Positions 1 to 8,194 of a stretch of DNA of 64,000 nt are shown piece after piece. The position numbers were made by a program, and so were the translations under genes. Source of the stretch: UBA1422 sp963676385 (GTDB taxonomy: Bacteria > Bacillota > Clostridia > Peptostreptococcales > Anaerovoracaceae); contig CAXXMM010000006.1 in assembly GCA_963676385.2 (NCBI GenBank), forward strand, positions 124,001 through 188,000. The letters are read 5' to 3'. The notes under the pieces are model-generated. The model did not search any database and was not told where the DNA came from. It was given only the letters and a program-made list of their open reading frames with translations. How positions within the stretch are numbered: the stretch's first letter is position 1; each line of letters opens with the position of its first letter.

Positions 1-226
1 CTACTTGGAAATTCACAGGCATGGATTGTACAACAATTTTTTTGCGTCCTGGATAGACCAAGGTTGCAATCCAAGGAGTGCCCGGAAACCCTAAGTACTT
101 CTTGCTGTTTACCTCTTGCATTTGGGGCTTCCCATATTTCTTTTCATCCCATCCTGCTTTTACTCTTGCAAGCAATTCTTCATAGGTCAAATCTTCAGTA
201 ATTTTAATTGTTATGGGTCCTGCCAT
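1..226 (-). CDS. Unrecognised small protein, 3' end cut by window edge
   Basis: An open frame starts at the ATG at 224-226 and runs off the left edge after 75 codons. It begins MAGPITIKITEDLTYEELLA and has no signal peptide or membrane segment in the visible part. An AGGAGA ribosome site precedes the ATG, and the start lies 2 bases after the stop of the upstream lipoprotein gene, so the two are translationally coupled and belong to the tail of the ATP synthase operon. I do not recognise the family. The sequence is charged and then moderately hydrophobic (TPWIATLVYPG), so it is probably a soluble cytoplasmic protein. Its placement suggests a job linked to the solute-binding lipoprotein; this is inference only. 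Confidence 0.6.
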   Translation of the reverse strand, partial: MAGPITIKITEDLTYEELLARVKAGWDEKKYGKPQMQEVNSKKYLGFPGTPWIATLVYPGRKKIVVQSMPVNFQV

Positions 227-228
227 AG

Positions 229-1164
229 CTATTCTCCTATTCCGTAATAAAATGTCGAATTTAGAATTTTTCCGCCTACTGAATCAAGATCCTTCATCAA
301 GGAAAAGTAATCTTTGAGAATATCCATTCCTCTACTGCTATCATAAAACACCAAATCTGCATTGGATGTTTTTTTTGCGCTGTCAATTGATTCTATAACG
401 TCGCTGATAAAAATATCCAGATCATCTCCTCGATTCTTAACAAAATCCTTACTGGCAATGAGTACATCCGATGGAATGGGAGAACCATATTGGCTTTCCC
501 ATAATGTGCCTAAGTCGATGTCTGAAGTTACGTCACTGTTGTCAGATGATGTTGAAAGAGCCTGTGAAACAAATGGTTCTTGAAGTAAGGCTACCGTACC
601 GGATGTTTTTAGGGCCGACAACACGTCTGCAGGTGTATCCACCCATTTCATGGTCACCTGATAATCCGGGTTGATATTGCTATCTTCCAGTAGCTTTTGA
701 AGGACGTATTGACCGGTGCCCCCTTGGTTGGTGGCCACAATGGTCTTGTACTTCAAACCGGTTAAGTCCTGAGAAGTAATGTTCCCATTGTTTGAAACAA
801 TATACCAATCATTTAGGGCGACCGGGCTAATCGCTACGAATTTTCCCTCTGTTTGATTGTATACCTGTGCTGCGGTATTGGCGGATACAATGGCCAAATC
901 AATATTGCCATTTTGTATTTGGTCTACCACCTCATCCTTGCTTTTGTAAGTTTGAACATCATATCCATCCGGCATGTCCCCTAAAACTTCCTCCCCGGCT
1001 CCATTCTGGGTCACAATATTGACTGTTCCCGAAAGAGATTTGCTTTGTTCTTGAGATTGGTCCGAATCATCCTTGCCGCAGCCCGTTGAAACCATGCCGA
1101 TTGCCAAAAATGAAACCAGTAAAACCAGCAAAACCAGTAGTAGTTTCTTTTTTATTCTTGTCAT
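229..1164 (-). CDS. ABC-type solute-binding lipoprotein (SsuA/NMT1-like)
   Basis: This encodes a 311-residue extracytoplasmic binding protein. The N-terminus is MTRIKKKLLLV, followed by a hydrophobic stretch and a lipobox ending STGC, so it should be lipid-anchored outside the membrane. The mature part has the two-lobed periplasmic-binding look (a domain with DLAIVSANTAAQVYN, then a QGGTGQYVL-type ligand loop) seen in SsuA/ThiY/NMT1-like proteins. I chose the ATG at 1162-1164 because it has an AGGATTG ribosome site and directly precedes the signal peptide; the longer frame to 1209 would overlap atpC more. It overlaps the atpC end within 8 bases upstream in the same operon. No permease or ATPase is visible; they could lie beyond the left edge. 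The ligand is unknown. Confidence 0.75.
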   Translation of the reverse strand: MTRIKKKLLLVLLVLLVSFLAIGMVSTGCGKDDSDQSQEQSKSLSGTVNIVTQNGAGEEVLGDMPDGYDVQTYKSKDEVVDQIQNGNIDLAIVSANTAAQVYNQTEGKFVAISPVALNDWYIVSNNGNITSQDLTGLKYKTIVATNQGGTGQYVLQKLLEDSNINPDYQVTMKWVDTPADVLSALKTSGTVALLQEPFVSQALSTSSDNSDVTSDIDLGTLWESQYGSPIPSDVLIASKDFVKNRGDDLDIFISDVIESIDSAKKTSNADLVFYDSSRGMDILKDYFSLMKDLDSVGGKILNSTFYYGIGE

Positions 1165-1171
1165 TTCAATC

Positions 1172-1603
1172 CTAACCCCGCTTCCTTCGGCCGCCGCCTT
1201 CTGCCACATTCATTCGCGTAATCGCCTTTACAATGGCAATTTTTGCAACCGCAACTTCGTTGGGGTCATGTCTTTCATCATGCACCAACCAGTCTTCTGC
1301 CCTGGACTTGGTGCTAAGCGCCCTTTCCAAATCAATATCTTCCGCCCATTCTGCAGCATCAGTAAAGATTATGATATGTTCTTTCACATCAATAAAGCCT
1401 TCCGAAATCGCGGCAATACGATAATCCTTGCTGCCGGCTTCCTGAATCCACAGTTCGCCCACCGCAAGAAGTTTTGTGGCCCAAGCATGTCCCGCCATAA
1501 ACCCTTCGTCTCCCGAATGGGTCCTTACAATGACCAGCTCTACATCACCGGAATAAAAGTGCTTGGATGGTGTCATGATTTCCAGTTTTACCGCCTTAGC
1601 CAT
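1172..1603 (-). CDS. atpC: F-type ATP synthase epsilon subunit
   Basis: The 143-residue epsilon subunit of F1 is part of the central stalk with gamma and can restrain ATP hydrolysis. The N-terminal beta-sandwich begins LEIMTPSKHFYSGDVELVIVRT, with the conserved GDEGFMAGHA loop around residues 31-40, and the C-terminal helical part holds the ERAL...KSRAEDWL stretch. Length is normal for the family (about 135-145). The start ATG at 1601-1603 overlaps the atpD stop by 8 bases, indicating coupling. It is the last ATP synthase gene of the operon; a solute-binding lipoprotein gene follows without a visible terminator. The C-terminus ends in an unusual basic tail (GGGRRKRG). Confidence 0.93.
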   Translation of the reverse strand: MAKAVKLEIMTPSKHFYSGDVELVIVRTHSGDEGFMAGHAWATKLLAVGELWIQEAGSKDYRIAAISEGFIDVKEHIIIFTDAAEWAEDIDLERALSTKSRAEDWLVHDERHDPNEVAVAKIAIVKAITRMNVAEGGGRRKRG

Positions 1604-3002
1604 TGTTCTTTTCCTTTTCGTATTTCTCTACCACATCATCAATTCCACCTGCCAACAGGAAAAATTGTTCAGGAATCTGGTCGTGTTTGCCCTCCAATAT
1701 CTCCTTGAAACTTCGAATGGTTTCGCTTAATGGCAGATATTTCCCGGGGATTCCGGTAAATTGCTCGGCAACGCTGAACGGTTGTGACATAAACCGTTGA
1801 ATTTTTCTTGCCCGGTTCACAACCAGCTTGTCCGAATCAGACAGCTCATCCATGCCCAAAATGGCAATAATATCCTGAAGATCTTTATATCGTTGCAATA
1901 CTTCCTGCACACCTCTGGCAGTGTTGTAATGCTCTTCGCCGATAATCAATGGATCCATAATTCTGGAAGTGGAATCCAAGGGATCCACCGCCGGATAAAT
2001 TCCCAGTTCGGTAATGGCACGGGATAATACGGTGGTAGAATCCAAATGGGCAAATGTTGTTGCCGGAGCCGGGTCAGTCAAATCATCTGCCGGAACATAA
2101 ATTGCCTGAACTGATGTGATGGAGCCCTTTTTTGTTGAAGTAATTCTTTCTTGAAGGGCGCCCATTTCTGTTGCCAACGTGGGCTGATATCCTACCGCTG
2201 ATGGCACACGCCCAAGGAGTGCGGAGACTTCTGATCCGGCTTGGGTAAACCGGAAAATATTATCTATAAACAAAAGAACATCTTGCCCTTCTACGTCTCT
2301 AAAATATTCTGCCATGGTAAGCCCTGTCAATGCCACACGCATTCTAGCGCCCGGTGGTTCATTCATCTGTCCAAAGGCCATTGCTGTTTTCTCAATAACG
2401 CCGGACTCTATCATATCATAATACAAGTCATTGCCTTCACGGGTTCGCTCGCCAACCCCGGCAAAAACTGAAATGCCACCATGCTCTCTTGCAATGTTAC
2501 TGATTAATTCCTGAATTAATACGGTTTTGCCTACGCCGGCACCACCGAACAAACCAACCTTTCCTCCACGAGTATAGGGTGCAATCAGGTCAATAACTTT
2601 AATTCCTGTTTCATAAATCTGGGAAGAAGTATCCTGTTCTTCAAAGTCGGGGGCAGCCCGGTGAATAGAGTGTTTCATCCCGGTATTAATGGGCCCTTTC
2701 CCGTCAATGGTTTCCCCAATGACATTGACTAATCTTCCAAGGACTTCTTTTCCTACTGGGATTTCAATAGGTCTGCCGGTATCGATCGCTTCCATTCCTC
2801 TAGTCAACCCGTCAGTGGAAGATAGGGCAACCGTCCTTACCACATCATCGCCAATATGCTGCGCCACTTCCGCCACCACAGTTCTATCAGTAAAGGGAAT
2901 ATTAATTGCATTGAGTAGTTCCGGCATCTGTTCCGCCTCAAATTTAATATCAATGACAGGACCTATGATTTGATGGATTCTTCCTTTATTTAATTCGCTC
3001 AC
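1596..3002 (-). CDS. atpD: F-type ATP synthase beta subunit
   Basis: The 468-residue catalytic subunit of F1 makes ATP from ADP and phosphate. It shows the P-loop GGAGVGKT near residue 155, the GERTREGNDLYY motif, the Walker B segment DVLLFIDNIFRFTQAG and the DELSD loop (equivalent to DELSEED) near residue 385. The start codon is GTG at 3000-3002, with a GGAGG site 9 bases upstream; no better ATG lies nearby. It sits 12 bases after atpG and overlaps atpC by 8 bases. Length and motifs are normal for a bacterial beta subunit. Confidence 0.97.
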   Translation of the reverse strand: MSELNKGRIHQIIGPVIDIKFEAEQMPELLNAINIPFTDRTVVAEVAQHIGDDVVRTVALSSTDGLTRGMEAIDTGRPIEIPVGKEVLGRLVNVIGETIDGKGPINTGMKHSIHRAAPDFEEQDTSSQIYETGIKVIDLIAPYTRGGKVGLFGGAGVGKTVLIQELISNIAREHGGISVFAGVGERTREGNDLYYDMIESGVIEKTAMAFGQMNEPPGARMRVALTGLTMAEYFRDVEGQDVLLFIDNIFRFTQAGSEVSALLGRVPSAVGYQPTLATEMGALQERITSTKKGSITSVQAIYVPADDLTDPAPATTFAHLDSTTVLSRAITELGIYPAVDPLDSTSRIMDPLIIGEEHYNTARGVQEVLQRYKDLQDIIAILGMDELSDSDKLVVNRARKIQRFMSQPFSVAEQFTGIPGKYLPLSETIRSFKEILEGKHDQIPEQFFLLAGGIDDVVEKYEKEKNNG

Positions 3003-3014
3003 TTAGGTTACCTC

Positions 3015-3881
3015 CTACTTTTGGGCTTCCGAGCCGGCTATGATTTCAATAAGTTCTTTTGTGATGGATGCCTGTCTCGCCCGGTTATAGAACAAGGAAA
3101 GTTCCCCCAGCATTTCTCTGGCGTTTTCTGTGGCATTCTCCATAGCAATTCGCCGAGCGGCGTGTTCGCAAGTGGCAGATTCTACAACCGCGCCATATAC
3201 CATGATTTCTACATACTTGGGTACTAAATAGTTGAATACCTCTTCTACAGAAGGTTCGTATTCAACTTCCTTTTCGTGTTTTATAATTTCAGGTCCCTCC
3301 TCCACCTCAAAGGGAAGCAGGGTGATGTTGCGCACTTTTTGTTCCAGTCCGCTGACAAAGGTAGTATAAATTAAGACAACTTCATCGATTTCTCCCGAAT
3401 CATACATTTCAATAATCGGTTTGCTGATTTCTCTGGTTTCCAGAAACGAAATATTCTCCGGCGGCAAACAGTAGGCCGTCTGAATTTCGTATCCCCGCTT
3501 CATGAAATATTCCATGCCCTTGGATCCAATGGCCACAATAACGGGCTTCTCCGGATCCGCTTTGATTTCTGCTTCCGCCTCACGAATCACATTGGTGTTG
3601 AAGCTTCCGCACATCCCTCTGCAACTGGTTACCAAAATGTAACACGTCTTCACAATTTCACGATTCCCCAACAAATACTTTTGTGGAACCTGGGCGGTAT
3701 TATGAAAAATTTCTGCAATGGCATGGGTAATATAATCGTAATTTTCGTGGGTTTTTTCGAAGGTGGCTTTGGCACGTCTCAGTTTGGCCGCAGATACCAA
3801 CTTCATGGCATTGGTAATGTGTTCCAAGCTGGTGACACTTTTGATTCGCCTTTTCACATCTTGCATATCACTGGATGCCAT
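3015..3881 (-). CDS. atpG: F-type ATP synthase gamma subunit
   Basis: The 288-residue gamma subunit forms the rotating shaft in the F1 hexamer. The N-terminal helix carries the classic DVKRRIKSVTSLEHITNAMK start and KLRRA, and the C-terminal helix carries MENATENAREM followed by YNRARQASITKELIEI. The middle GMCGSFNTN motif matches the conserved G-LCG-FN of the family. The ATG at 3879-3881 is preceded by a GGAGGTGG site. It lies between atpA (26-base gap) and atpD in the standard operon order. Confidence 0.96.
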   Translation of the reverse strand: MASSDMQDVKRRIKSVTSLEHITNAMKLVSAAKLRRAKATFEKTHENYDYITHAIAEIFHNTAQVPQKYLLGNREIVKTCYILVTSCRGMCGSFNTNVIREAEAEIKADPEKPVIVAIGSKGMEYFMKRGYEIQTAYCLPPENISFLETREISKPIIEMYDSGEIDEVVLIYTTFVSGLEQKVRNITLLPFEVEEGPEIIKHEKEVEYEPSVEEVFNYLVPKYVEIMVYGAVVESATCEHAARRIAMENATENAREMLGELSLFYNRARQASITKELIEIIAGSEAQK

Positions 3882-3907
3882 TTTTCCACCTCCTTTCCAT
3901 CATATTG

Positions 3908-5434
3908 CTAAACATTGGCAAATTCATCCTCTGCTCTTATTTTCTTGAATTCTTCAAGAGCCTGCCTTAGTATTGCTTCTTTATCTTCTTTTAGATCCCC
4001 TGTTTCTAGAATTGATCTTCCGACTTCTGGGTAATGAGTATCCATAAACTCATAAAAATCCTGCTCAAATCGGTGAACATTCTCAATGGCCATTCCCTTC
4101 ATGTACCCATTGACGGCGGCATAAAAAATCATAACCTGGTGAAAAACCGGTACCGGCTTGTATTGACCCTGTTTTACCACTTCCATTAAGATGCTGCCAT
4201 GGTCCAGTCGAGCCTTGGTGTCCGCATCAATATCCGATCCAAACTGGGAAAAGCTGGCAAGCTCACGATATTGAGCAAGTTCCAGTTTTACTTTACTGGA
4301 TACCTTCTTCATGGCCTTAATCTGGGCACTTCCCCCAACACGGGATACAGAAATGCCTGCATTTATCGCCGGTCTTTGGCCGGAGAAAAACAATTCCGTT
4401 TCCAAGAATATCTGTCCATCCGTTATGGAAATCACGTTAGTAGGGATATAGGCCGACACATCTCCTGCTTGGGTTTCAATAATGGGAAGGGCGGTAATAG
4501 AGCCGGCTCCTAAGTCATCCGACAATTTTGCCGCGCGCTCCAATAGTCTGCTATGGAGATAAAAAACATCGCCGGGATAAGCTTCCCGTCCCGGTGGCCG
4601 TCTCAAAAGCAAGGACATGGCACGATATGCCACCGCATGCTTGGAAAGATCATCATAAATAATCAGCACATGCTGACCTTGATACATGAAATATTCAGCC
4701 ATGGCACAGCCCGCATAGGGGGCAATATACTGCAACGGTGCAACGTCGCTGGCTGTGGCTGCAACCACAATGGTCTTTTTCATGACGCCCCTGTTTTCAA
4801 GGGTCTGAACCAACTGGGCAACCGTAGATTTTTTTTGGCCGATGGCCACATAAATGCAAATGACATCTTCATCTTTTTGATTGATGATGGTATCGATGGC
4901 AATGGCGGTTTTCCCCGTCTGCCGATCTCCAATAATCAATTCTCTTTGGCCTTTACCAATGGGGATCATGGCATCAATAGCTTTGATTCCCGTTTGTAAC
5001 GGCTGTTTTACTGACTGTCTCTGCAACACTCCGGGAGCCGGACTTTCAATGGGTCTGGTTTCCGATGCCTTGATTGGGCCTTTGCCATCAATCGGTTGCC
5101 CCAGTGCATTGACAACTCTTCCAATCAGTTCAGGGCCTACCGGCACCTCCACAACCCTACGGGTGGGTTTCACAACGTCCCCTTCTTTGATTTCTTGATC
5201 GGACCCTAAAATGACGGCACCCACATTATCTTCTTCCAGATTCAATGCCATTCCAAATCTATCACCCGGAAACTCCAGCAGTTCTCCTGCCATACAGTTC
5301 TCCAGTCCATAGACTCTGGCAATGCCATCTCCAACCTGCAGAACAGTACCAAAATCAGATACATTTAACTGATTTTTGTAGTTTTTGATTTGTTCTTTTA
5401 TGACTGAGCTTATTTCATCAGGTCTTAAGTTCAT
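3908..5434 (-). CDS. atpA: F-type ATP synthase alpha subunit
   Basis: The 508-residue regulatory nucleotide-binding subunit of F1 alternates with beta in the hexamer. It has the P-loop GDRQTGKT near residues 170-177, the YVAIGQKKSTVA segment, LLRRPPGREAYPGDVFYLHSR and the arginine-finger region PAINAGISVSRVGGSAQ. Length is normal. The start is ATG at 5432-5434 after a GGGAGG site. It lies 21 bases after atpH in the operon. Confidence 0.97.
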   Translation of the reverse strand: MNLRPDEISSVIKEQIKNYKNQLNVSDFGTVLQVGDGIARVYGLENCMAGELLEFPGDRFGMALNLEEDNVGAVILGSDQEIKEGDVVKPTRRVVEVPVGPELIGRVVNALGQPIDGKGPIKASETRPIESPAPGVLQRQSVKQPLQTGIKAIDAMIPIGKGQRELIIGDRQTGKTAIAIDTIINQKDEDVICIYVAIGQKKSTVAQLVQTLENRGVMKKTIVVAATASDVAPLQYIAPYAGCAMAEYFMYQGQHVLIIYDDLSKHAVAYRAMSLLLRRPPGREAYPGDVFYLHSRLLERAAKLSDDLGAGSITALPIIETQAGDVSAYIPTNVISITDGQIFLETELFFSGQRPAINAGISVSRVGGSAQIKAMKKVSSKVKLELAQYRELASFSQFGSDIDADTKARLDHGSILMEVVKQGQYKPVPVFHQVMIFYAAVNGYMKGMAIENVHRFEQDFYEFMDTHYPEVGRSILETGDLKEDKEAILRQALEEFKKIRAEDEFANV

Positions 5435-5455
5435 AATGTCCGCAAGCCTCCCTTC

Positions 5456-5989
5456 TTATTTAATAGCGTTGCCTAAGTTTTCCAGACGTGTACGAAGCGA
5501 CGCGTCAAAGACCTTCCCGGCAACAAATATTTTGACCCCTCCAATGAGGGACAGATCGGTTTCATTTTCTAGAGATACCCTGGTTTTAAGCAATTTCCCC
5601 GTTTCTTCCTCGAACTCTTTCAGTTGCTCCGGGCGCAGTGGTCGAACAGACAGGATTTTCCCAAATGAAACACCTTTTTCTTGATCCACCAAACTTCTGA
5701 AAGCCTTCACAATTCTTTGAAAATGCATGGTTCTCCGTTTGTCCACCAAAATATAGAGCAGATGCAACATTTCATTGCTAATCCTACCCTGAAAGACATC
5801 CTCTAGTACTGTTTTTTTGTCCTTGGGCGAAATGGTTGGATTGTTCAGCAATCCCAACAAATCCGGGGATTGTCGAAACACCTCCAGCATTTCCTGTGAT
5901 TCTTGGAGAAGCTCTTTTTCTTTCCCCAGTTCTTCAGCAGCCTGATAGAGGGCACTGCCATATGCCATATCAACGGTTAATTCTGCCAT
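5456..5989 (-). CDS. atpH: F-type ATP synthase delta subunit
   Basis: The 177-residue delta subunit (OSCP) joins the peripheral stalk to the top of F1. It starts MAELTVDMAYGSALYQAAEE, an all-helical N-terminal domain with the usual YA-AL-AAEE pattern. It ends in the conserved DLSLIGGVKIFVAGKVFDASLRTRLENL segment, diagnostic for the family. Its start overlaps the atpF stop by 13 bases, so translation is coupled. Confidence 0.94.
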   Translation of the reverse strand: MAELTVDMAYGSALYQAAEELGKEKELLQESQEMLEVFRQSPDLLGLLNNPTISPKDKKTVLEDVFQGRISNEMLHLLYILVDKRRTMHFQRIVKAFRSLVDQEKGVSFGKILSVRPLRPEQLKEFEEETGKLLKTRVSLENETDLSLIGGVKIFVAGKVFDASLRTRLENLGNAIK

Positions 5990-6486
5990 CCTGACGTACC
6001 TGCTTCTTTCAGTATTTTATCAACAATTTCCTCTTGCTCGCCGGTCTCCTGAAGATTTCGCTCCAGGATTTTTTCGGCGGCCAATAAAGCCAACCCGCTT
6101 ACTTCTCTCTTCATTTCTGCAATGGCCTTGGTTTGCTGTCGTTGAATCTCCTTTTCGGCTTGCAACATAATATTGCTGGCCTTTAGATTTGCTTCATCCA
6201 AAATTTGCTTCGCCTGGTCATCAGCTTTCGCCTTGGCCTTTCTGATGATTTCACGGCCTTCGTTTTCTACCTGAGCAATCTTCTTATTATAGGTCTCCAA
6301 CTTTTCCACAGCTTTGCGGTTGGTTGCATCCGCAATGTCAAAAGCATCTTTGATGGTGTTTTCTCTTGCCATCATAAAATTATGTATTTTTTCAAAGAAG
6401 TATTTCTTTAGAATCAAATACAAAATAACTAGGTTGACAAGTATCATAAAAAATGTCCAGTTCAACTCAATAATCGGTGAATTCAT
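5977..6486 (-). CDS. atpF: F-type ATP synthase b subunit
   Basis: The 169-residue b subunit forms the peripheral stalk. It has one N-terminal membrane helix (about residues 8-30, WTFFMILVNLVILYLILKKY), then a long charged coiled coil with the typical RKAKAKADDQAKQILDEA register, ending in AEKILERNL. This matches AtpF in both length and layout. It lies between atpE and atpH and overlaps atpH by 13 bases. Confidence 0.94.
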   Translation of the reverse strand: MNSPIIELNWTFFMILVNLVILYLILKKYFFEKIHNFMMARENTIKDAFDIADATNRKAVEKLETYNKKIAQVENEGREIIRKAKAKADDQAKQILDEANLKASNIMLQAEKEIQRQQTKAIAEMKREVSGLALLAAEKILERNLQETGEQEEIVDKILKEAGTSGWQN

Positions 6487-6528
6487 ACCATTGCCTCGTT
6501 TCGATTATAATTTCGGATATTTACCAGT

Positions 6529-6789
6529 TTATTGTACAAACGGATTTGCAAACAGAAGTATAATTGAAATAATCAACGCAAAAATTCCGGCTGTTTCCGT
6601 AAGTGCCACACCTACTAACATCAACTTTAACAATGTGCCCTGGGCTTCAGGTTGTCTGGCAGTGCTTTCTACAGTTTTGCCTGCGTTATAGCCAATGCCG
6701 ATTCCTACTCCTGCCATAGCAATCATGGCCAAACCTGCACCCAATGCAGACATTCCCATAATGAAAGCTTGCGGTGTAATCTGTGACAT
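6529..6789 (-). CDS. atpE: F-type ATP synthase c subunit (proteolipid)
   Basis: The 86-residue proteolipid forms the membrane rotor ring. It has two membrane helices joined by the polar loop ARQPEAQG (residues 44-51). The ion-carrying carboxylate is Glu65 in LTETAGIF. Aligned without gaps to the Na+-type c subunit of Ilyobacter tartaricus (from memory), the Na+ ligands Gln32, Ser66 and Tyr70 correspond to Ile32, Thr66 and Phe70 here, so the protein lacks the full Na+ signature. I therefore favour proton coupling, though sequence alone does not settle it. Confidence 0.95.
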   Translation of the reverse strand: MSQITPQAFIMGMSALGAGLAMIAMAGVGIGIGYNAGKTVESTARQPEAQGTLLKLMLVGVALTETAGIFALIISIILLFANPFVQ

Positions 6790-6815
6790 AATGATTTCCT
6801 CCTTGGTTTTATAAA

Positions 6816-7517
6816 CTAGTCTTCGTCAACATGCATAACATTGGATGTGAAGACCATGGTTAACATTACAAATATATAAGCCTGAAGTACCGGCTCAAAC
6901 ATATCAAAGAAAAAGTTCAGGGGTAAAGGAAGTGCGATAATCAAAAAAGGCACTGCGGATCCCAACGCCGAGGATGCACTGGAAAGCGCACCATAAAGCA
7001 AAGTCATAATAATGACGCCGGCCAAAATGTTTCCGAAAATTCGGCAAGCAAGTGTAATGGGGAAAACCGAATCGCTTAATATGTTCATGGGGAACATAAA
7101 TGCATAAGGAGAAGCAAGATGCTTCATATAACCCAATGCAGACTGGGCTCTCACCGCATTGTAGTGAATCATTACAAATGAAATCAACGCCAATGGCACA
7201 GTGGTGTTCAAATCCGCTGTAATCGGCCTAATGTCAAACAAACCTAAGCAACTACCAACCCCTAGGAATAGGATCAACGTTCCCATATAAGGTGCAAAGC
7301 GAAGATTCTCTTTGCCCATAGTATCCCCTACCATCTTGTAAATAGTGCCCACAATTAATTCCCCAACCGCTTGAAATCCCTTGGGGACTCGTTCCATTTT
7401 TCTTGTAGCAAGAAAAGCGAATACAACAATCAACAAACTAATAATTGCAGCGAAAACAACCGTCTCCGTAACATTGACGCTCCCTATGGTAAATAATATC
7501 CTTGGGCCTAATTCCAT
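6816..7517 (-). CDS. atpB: F-type ATP synthase a subunit
   Basis: The 233-residue a subunit forms the ion half-channels beside the c ring. It has five to six membrane helices; the conserved arginine lies in the ITLACRIFGNILAG segment, and the C-terminal helix carries FDMFEPVLQAYIFVMLTMVF with the usual Glu and Gln. The start is ATG at 7515-7517 (MELGPRILFTIG), preceded by AGAGGTG. The frame stays open up to 7643 but that extension is polar and overlaps atpI, so I excluded it. Confidence 0.94.
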   Translation of the reverse strand: MELGPRILFTIGSVNVTETVVFAAIISLLIVVFAFLATRKMERVPKGFQAVGELIVGTIYKMVGDTMGKENLRFAPYMGTLILFLGVGSCLGLFDIRPITADLNTTVPLALISFVMIHYNAVRAQSALGYMKHLASPYAFMFPMNILSDSVFPITLACRIFGNILAGVIIMTLLYGALSSASSALGSAVPFLIIALPLPLNFFFDMFEPVLQAYIFVMLTMVFTSNVMHVDED

Positions 7518-7539
7518 AATGCATTCACCTCTTAACTTA

Positions 7540-8034
7540 TCATTTTTTGTCTTTCTTTGTCCACTTGGGCAAGGGCCCCCAGTCATCATCCTCGTCATCA
7601 AACTCAGATAAATCTCGCCATTTTTTTGGTTGTGTCCAGTCATTCAGCGGATTTTTTTCCGCTCCCGGGAACCTGCTTCTGATGCCATAAACGTAAAGCA
7701 TTGACAAAGGCAAGGTCAAAAATCCAAGTGCGCAGGCTGCTGCGCAAGGGATTCCCGCCTTAAGACAAAAGTAAAACACCACCCCATATATTGGTAATCT
7801 AATGAAGTATCCGGCCACAACGGGACCTTGGCTATGTTTCTGCATCAGTTTAATTGCAGAAGCTTCAAGGATAGCAAAATTCAAAATTGTGGTGCCCGTT
7901 CCAGCCAATATCCCAAACAAAAACTTTGATTCAAAACCCAAAACAATTATTCCAATCAATTCAATGATGACAGCAATTATGATGCAATACTTGAATATTT
8001 GTTTTGTGAATTTCTTATACGATGTCATATTCAA
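7540..8034 (-). CDS. atpI: ATP synthase protein I-like membrane protein
   Basis: This 164-residue membrane protein has four hydrophobic segments (about residues 14-34, 38-58, 74-90, 95-115) and a very acidic C-terminal tail (SEFDDEDDDWGPLP). As first gene of the atp operon, with this size and topology, it fits the AtpI/UncI family, which helps assemble the c ring. The start is uncertain: TTG at 8032-8034 has an AAGAG site at good spacing, while ATG at 8026-8028 lies two codons further in. The long acidic tail is unusual for AtpI. Confidence 0.75.
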   Translation of the reverse strand: MNMTSYKKFTKQIFKYCIIIAVIIELIGIIVLGFESKFLFGILAGTGTTILNFAILEASAIKLMQKHSQGPVVAGYFIRLPIYGVVFYFCLKAGIPCAAACALGFLTLPLSMLYVYGIRSRFPGAEKNPLNDWTQPKKWRDLSEFDDEDDDWGPLPKWTKKDKK

Positions 8035-8166
8035 TCGCTATACTCTTTTCATATTTCACCTGAAATCAAAGCCCAGAAACGGCTCCAATATGTATCCATA
8101 TCTTTGCCACCACCAGGCCACGGGTAAAGTCCAGTTTTAAATTTTCAGAATTCGTTCATCTTAACC

Positions 8167-8194
8167 ATTATACTCTTTTCACCCCCCTTGTAAA
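8167..8194 (-). promoter_or_regulatory. Probable sigma-A promoter of the atp operon
   Basis: On the minus strand a TTTACA box (8189-8194) is followed after 16 bases by a perfect TATAAT (8167-8172). This would start transcription near 8160, about 125 bases before atpI. It lies inside the apparent out-of-frame tail of the MATE gene but just beyond the stop of the frame-corrected MATE gene (8245), which supports the correction. Confidence 0.6.

Noticed and set aside
8041..8167. A possible AtpZ gene between MATE and atpI
   Set aside because: A short frame with TYWSRFWALISG appears on the minus strand, but it is only about 30 codons, has no start with a ribosome site, and lacks the AtpZ helices.
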